DNA from: SB11 sp964584305
GTDB taxonomy: Bacteria; Bacteroidota; Bacteroidia; UBA8524
Assembly (NCBI GenBank): GCA_964584305.1
Contig: CAZOZL010000002.1
Coordinates: 1 to 64,000 of the forward strand
DNA: 64,000 bases
Direction: 5' to 3'
Below are positions 61,392 to 64,000 of this stretch, in pieces (the stretch's first letter is position 1; each line of letters starts with the position of its first letter). The notes under the pieces are model-generated. The model searched no databases. It had not been told where the DNA came from and saw only the letters and a program-made list of their open reading frames with translations. Both the position numbers and the translations under genes were made by a program.

Positions 61392-61697
61392 TTAAAAATT
61401 TACAGCACGCAATTTCCCTTTGTATTTTTTTAGTTGAGATTTAAGTGATTCTACGGCTAAATCAATAGCACATTCAAAGGATTGACAATGCTCTTCGCAA
61501 AAAAGAGTTTGGTTTTGTACATTTAGTTTTACTTCTAATGTTTTATTTTTTTCATTAGAAACATTTTCAACCTTTAGATATACATTGGCATCAATAATAT
61601 CATCATAGAAGGTAAGTAGCTTGTCTAACTTTTTGTTAATGTACTCAATTAGTTTACGGTCGGCGGTGAAATGAATAGACTGAATTAGAATTTGCAT
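61392..61697 (-). CDS. hpf: Ribosome hibernation-promoting factor, short form
   Basis: This is a 101-aa protein of the HPF/RaiA family that binds the decoding centre of idle ribosomes. The beta-alpha-beta fold shows IHFTADRKLIEYINKKLDKLLTFYDDIIDANVYLKVE and a basic C-terminus LKSQLKKYKGKLRAV. It lacks the C-terminal dimerising domain of long HPF. It lies 29 nt after xerC in the rpsU-xerC-hpf set, and the tRNA promoter starts about 10 nt beyond its stop. Confidence 0.93.
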   Translation of the reverse strand: MQILIQSIHFTADRKLIEYINKKLDKLLTFYDDIIDANVYLKVENVSNEKNKTLEVKLNVQNQTLFCEEHCQSFECAIDLAVESLKSQLKKYKGKLRAVNF

Positions 61698-61726
61698 AGC
61701 TCTTATTGGGTTTTAGAGTTGAACAA

Positions 61727-62614
61727 TTATGATTTAGGGTGCGATTTTTTATGCACGTCCTTAAGCCTTTCTATAGTATTGTGTGTGTACACTTGGGTAG
61801 CTGCCAAATTAGCATGTCCGAGCAATTCTTTTATTGCGTTTAAATCAGCGCCATTCTCAAGAAGGTGGGTAGCAAATGAGTGTCGCAAAACATGTGGGCT
61901 CCTCTTTTTAAGTGTAGTAACTAAGGTAAGGCTACTTTTAACAATATTATAAATTAACTTGGGGTACATTTTCTTCCCCTTGTTGCTTAACAAATATACA
62001 TTTTTATCTGAGCTTTCCAACTTTTTCTGCCTGTAATTGTTTATAAGTTGTAGTAGCTGTGGAGTGATGGGGGTAATGCGCTCTTTGTCCCTTTTTCCTA
62101 CTACTTTTATGGTGTTATTGTGTGCATCAATATCCATTTCTTTTAGGTTTATCAACTCGCTAAGTCGTATGCCTGTGCCATACAACAATTCAATAATTAG
62201 CCTATCTCTTACTGCAATTTCAGTATCGCCGCCTTCGGGCAAAAGTATATTGGTTAATGTTTCTAATTTTGTTTTCTCAACAAATACGGGTAGTTGTTTT
62301 GGTTTTTTAGGTGATTGTACTTTCGCCATTGGGTTGCCTTGTAGTTTGCCAATGCGTTTTAAATGCTTAAAAAAACTCTTTAAGGATGATATTTTCCTGT
62401 TTACTGATGTTGCTTTAACCCCACTGGCTAAAAGCTGTGCTAACCAGCTACGAATTTGCTGGTGCTGGATGTTTGCTGCTGAAACATTGCCGTAATTGCC
62501 TGACAGGTATTGCTGAAACTGCTGCAAGTCATTTTTATAGGCAGCAGCTGTGTGGGTAGAATATTTTTTTTCTACGGCTATGTACTCTATAAAAAGTAAA
62601 ATTTCTGCATCCAT
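61727..62614 (-). CDS. xerC: Site-specific tyrosine recombinase XerC
   Basis: This is a 295-aa partner of XerD in chromosome dimer resolution. The catalytic residues are all present: Arg150 (GTGIRLSEL), Lys174 (VGKRDKER), His241 and Arg244 (HVLRHSFATHLLENGADLNA), His267 (LLGHANLAATQ) and Tyr276 (VYTH). The N-terminal core-binding domain starts FIEYIAVEKKYSTHTAAAYKNDL. It lies 66 nt downstream of rpsU and 29 nt before hpf, the arrangement usual in Bacteroidota. A generic integrase is unlikely given this context. Confidence 0.93.
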   Translation of the reverse strand: MDAEILLFIEYIAVEKKYSTHTAAAYKNDLQQFQQYLSGNYGNVSAANIQHQQIRSWLAQLLASGVKATSVNRKISSLKSFFKHLKRIGKLQGNPMAKVQSPKKPKQLPVFVEKTKLETLTNILLPEGGDTEIAVRDRLIIELLYGTGIRLSELINLKEMDIDAHNNTIKVVGKRDKERITPITPQLLQLINNYRQKKLESSDKNVYLLSNKGKKMYPKLIYNIVKSSLTLVTTLKKRSPHVLRHSFATHLLENGADLNAIKELLGHANLAATQVYTHNTIERLKDVHKKSHPKS

Positions 62615-62680
62615 AAGCGGGTGCTTAAAGATACAGAAATTTTATATAAAAACTATTAAGGTAGTTGTAAAACTACTTGC

Positions 62681-62872
62681 TTAGTCGTTTAAACTTTGTT
62701 GTTGTTGCTTGTAGGCTGCTTTAATTACCTGTATGCGACGAGTTATCGAAGGTTTCTCGAATGCTTGGCGACGGCGCAACTCTTTTAAAACACCTGTTTT
62801 TTCAAATTTCTTTTTAAATTTTCTAAGTGCTTTCTCTAAACTTTCGTTCTCTTTTACGTTTACTATTATCAT
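62681..62872 (-). CDS. rpsU: 30S ribosomal protein S21
   Basis: This is a 63-aa protein that helps initiation on the small subunit. It has the family pattern NESLEKALRKFKKKFEKTGVLKELRRRQAFEKPSITRR, with a highly basic C-terminal helix. The start is ATG at 62872, 22 nt after a perfect -7 box. It is the first gene of the rpsU-xerC-hpf set. Confidence 0.97.
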   Translation of the reverse strand: MIIVNVKENESLEKALRKFKKKFEKTGVLKELRRRQAFEKPSITRRIQVIKAAYKQQQQSLND

Positions 62873-62893
62873 TCTATAATCTCAAAAGGACTG

Positions 62894-62924
62894 CAAAGGT
62901 AAAACATCTTTTATCTTAATACAA
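62894..62924 (-). promoter_or_regulatory. Promoter of rpsU
   Basis: The minus strand reads TTG (62922-62924), 20 nt, then TACCTTTG (62894-62901). It continues as CAGTCCTTTTGA, nearly the same initial transcribed sequence as in the tRNA-tuf promoter. Confidence 0.75.
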
Positions 62925-62933
62925 TACTAAATT

Positions 62934-63995
62934 CTATTTTAATACTTCGCGAGATATTACTAATTTTTGTATTTCGGATGTACCCTCGCCAATAGTACAT
63001 AGTTTACTGTCTCTATAAAATTTTTCAACGGGGTAATCTTTGGTATATCCATAGCCGCCAAATATTTGTACTGCATCAGTAGACGCCCTAACTGCCACTT
63101 CAGAAGCATAGTACTTAGCCATTGCCGATAGTTTGTTTAGCCCTTCTGCGCCTCTGTTTTTAACATCAGCGGCTTGCATGGTAAGTAGTTCAGCGGCTTC
63201 AATTTGAGTAGCCATATCAGCTAACTTAAATCCAATAGCTTGAAAATTTCCAATAGGTTGCCCAAATTGCTGACGTTCTTTAGCATATTTTAGTGATGCT
63301 TCGTAAGCCCCTTTTGCTATACCTAATGAAAGTGATGCAATGGATATACGCCCGCCTTCTAAAACTTTCATGGCTTGCTTAAACCCCTCGCCCACTTTGC
63401 CTAATATCTGGCTTTTGTGTACTCTACAATTTTCAAATATCAGCTCGGTAGTTTCACTGGCACGCATTCCTAATTTATTTTCTTTTCGCCCTGCGCTAAA
63501 CCCAGGTGTACCTTTTTCTATAACAAATGCTGTAATTCCGTTACTATCCAGCAATTCACCTGTACGTATTACTACTACTGCAACATCGCCACTTTTACCG
63601 TGAGTAATCCAGCTTTTTGCTCCGTTTAGTATCCAGTAATCACCATCTTGCTTGCCTACTGTCATCATTCTAAAGGCATCAGACCCTGTATTTGGCTCTG
63701 TTAGCCCCCATGCGCCAATCCACTCTGCGGTGGCTAATTTTGGTAAGTATTTTTGTTTTTGCTCCTCGTTTCCAAAACTAAGTATATGCCCAGTACATAA
63801 TGAGTTGTGCGCTGCTACTGAAAGCCCTATTGAGCCACACACTTTTGCAATTTCGCTAACTACGGTTACATACTCGAAATAGCCTAAGCCAGAACCTTTG
63901 TATTTTTCAGGTACTAATACACCCATCAAACCCAAATCTCCCAGTTTTTTAAATACCTCAACAGGAAACTCTTGACTCTCGTCCCACTCCATCAT
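62934..63995 (-). CDS. Acyl-CoA dehydrogenase, 5' end outside window
   Basis: At least 353 aa of a FAD-dependent acyl-CoA dehydrogenase of fatty-acid or branched-chain oxidation are present. The frame reaches the window end, and about 25-30 N-terminal residues seem to be missing (the family is about 380 aa), so the M at 63995 is probably internal. It has LGLMGVLVPEKYKGSGLGYFEY, WGLTEPNTGSDAFRMMT, GGRISIASLSLGIAKGAYEASLKYAKERQQFGQPIGNFQ, VQIFGGYGYTKDYPVEKFYRDSKLCTIGEGTSEIQKLVISRE. Glu of the IGEGTSEIQ region supports short-chain or general enzymes, with the base placed as in that group. The substrate is uncertain. Confidence 0.93.
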   Translation of the reverse strand: MMEWDESQEFPVEVFKKLGDLGLMGVLVPEKYKGSGLGYFEYVTVVSEIAKVCGSIGLSVAAHNSLCTGHILSFGNEEQKQKYLPKLATAEWIGAWGLTEPNTGSDAFRMMTVGKQDGDYWILNGAKSWITHGKSGDVAVVVIRTGELLDSNGITAFVIEKGTPGFSAGRKENKLGMRASETTELIFENCRVHKSQILGKVGEGFKQAMKVLEGGRISIASLSLGIAKGAYEASLKYAKERQQFGQPIGNFQAIGFKLADMATQIEAAELLTMQAADVKNRGAEGLNKLSAMAKYYASEVAVRASTDAVQIFGGYGYTKDYPVEKFYRDSKLCTIGEGTSEIQKLVISREVLK

Positions 63996-64000
63996 TTTTG

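Noticed and set aside
62934..63995. Acyl-CoA dehydrogenase starting at ATG 63995
   Set aside because: The frame remains open to the window edge and the conserved N-terminal helix is incomplete, so the true start is probably outside.

Overview
The window is chromosomal DNA of a low-GC member of the Bacteroidota. Four signs support this. Two large proteins end in C-terminal domains of the type IX secretion kind (YPNP/FPNP start). Several families are typical of the phylum (DUF6029, Omp28-like, DUF3467). Promoters carry the TAnnTTTG -7 box. Start sites lack strong Shine-Dalgarno sequences, and many genes start with TTG or GTG. The genus cannot be fixed from the sequence alone; a free-living, non-Bacteroides lineage seems likely. 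There is no rRNA operon, CRISPR array, prophage or insertion sequence.

Left part (1-13.2 kb): tRNA-Leu, the rseP-hscB pair, a pirin, a Nudix hydrolase, a GT-C membrane glycosyltransferase, two small exported proteins (DUF4197, DUF2147) and a beta-barrel protein with an unknown C-terminal domain. Then comes a tightly overlapping three-gene unit on the minus strand: an ECF sigma factor, a protein with a short cytoplasmic head, one inner-membrane helix, a long linker and an outer-membrane barrel, and a large secreted protein. A second unit of the same design lies at 31.2-34.3 kb on the plus strand. These units look like direct surface-to-sigma-factor signalling modules and are the most interesting content of the window.

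Middle (13.4-48 kb): a 52-residue membrane protein, a zinc metallopeptidase, two Cys-rich lipoproteins bracketed by about 220-bp direct repeats, envelope and polymer genes (GT-B and GT2 transferases, a UbiA-like protein, murF), an antiporter, recR, an FG-GAP surface protein, a flavoprotein without a normal start codon, DUF6029 and Omp28-like envelope proteins, xerD, RidA, an enoyl-CoA hydratase, rpoN, asnS, sucA, era, tRNA-fMet, heme oxygenase, a radical SAM protein, a lipoprotein hydrolase, surE and DUF3467.

Right part (48-64 kb): the classic block read leftwards: rpsU-xerC-hpf, then tRNA-Thr-Tyr-Gly-Thr-tuf-tRNA-Trp-secE-nusG-rplK-rplA-rplJ-rplL-rpoB-rpoC with a terminator after rpoC. A 5'-incomplete acyl-CoA dehydrogenase runs off the right edge. 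A hairpin-containing intergenic repeat family occurs in four places in the first 16 kb. Several promoters lie so close to their start codons that the messages are probably leaderless.
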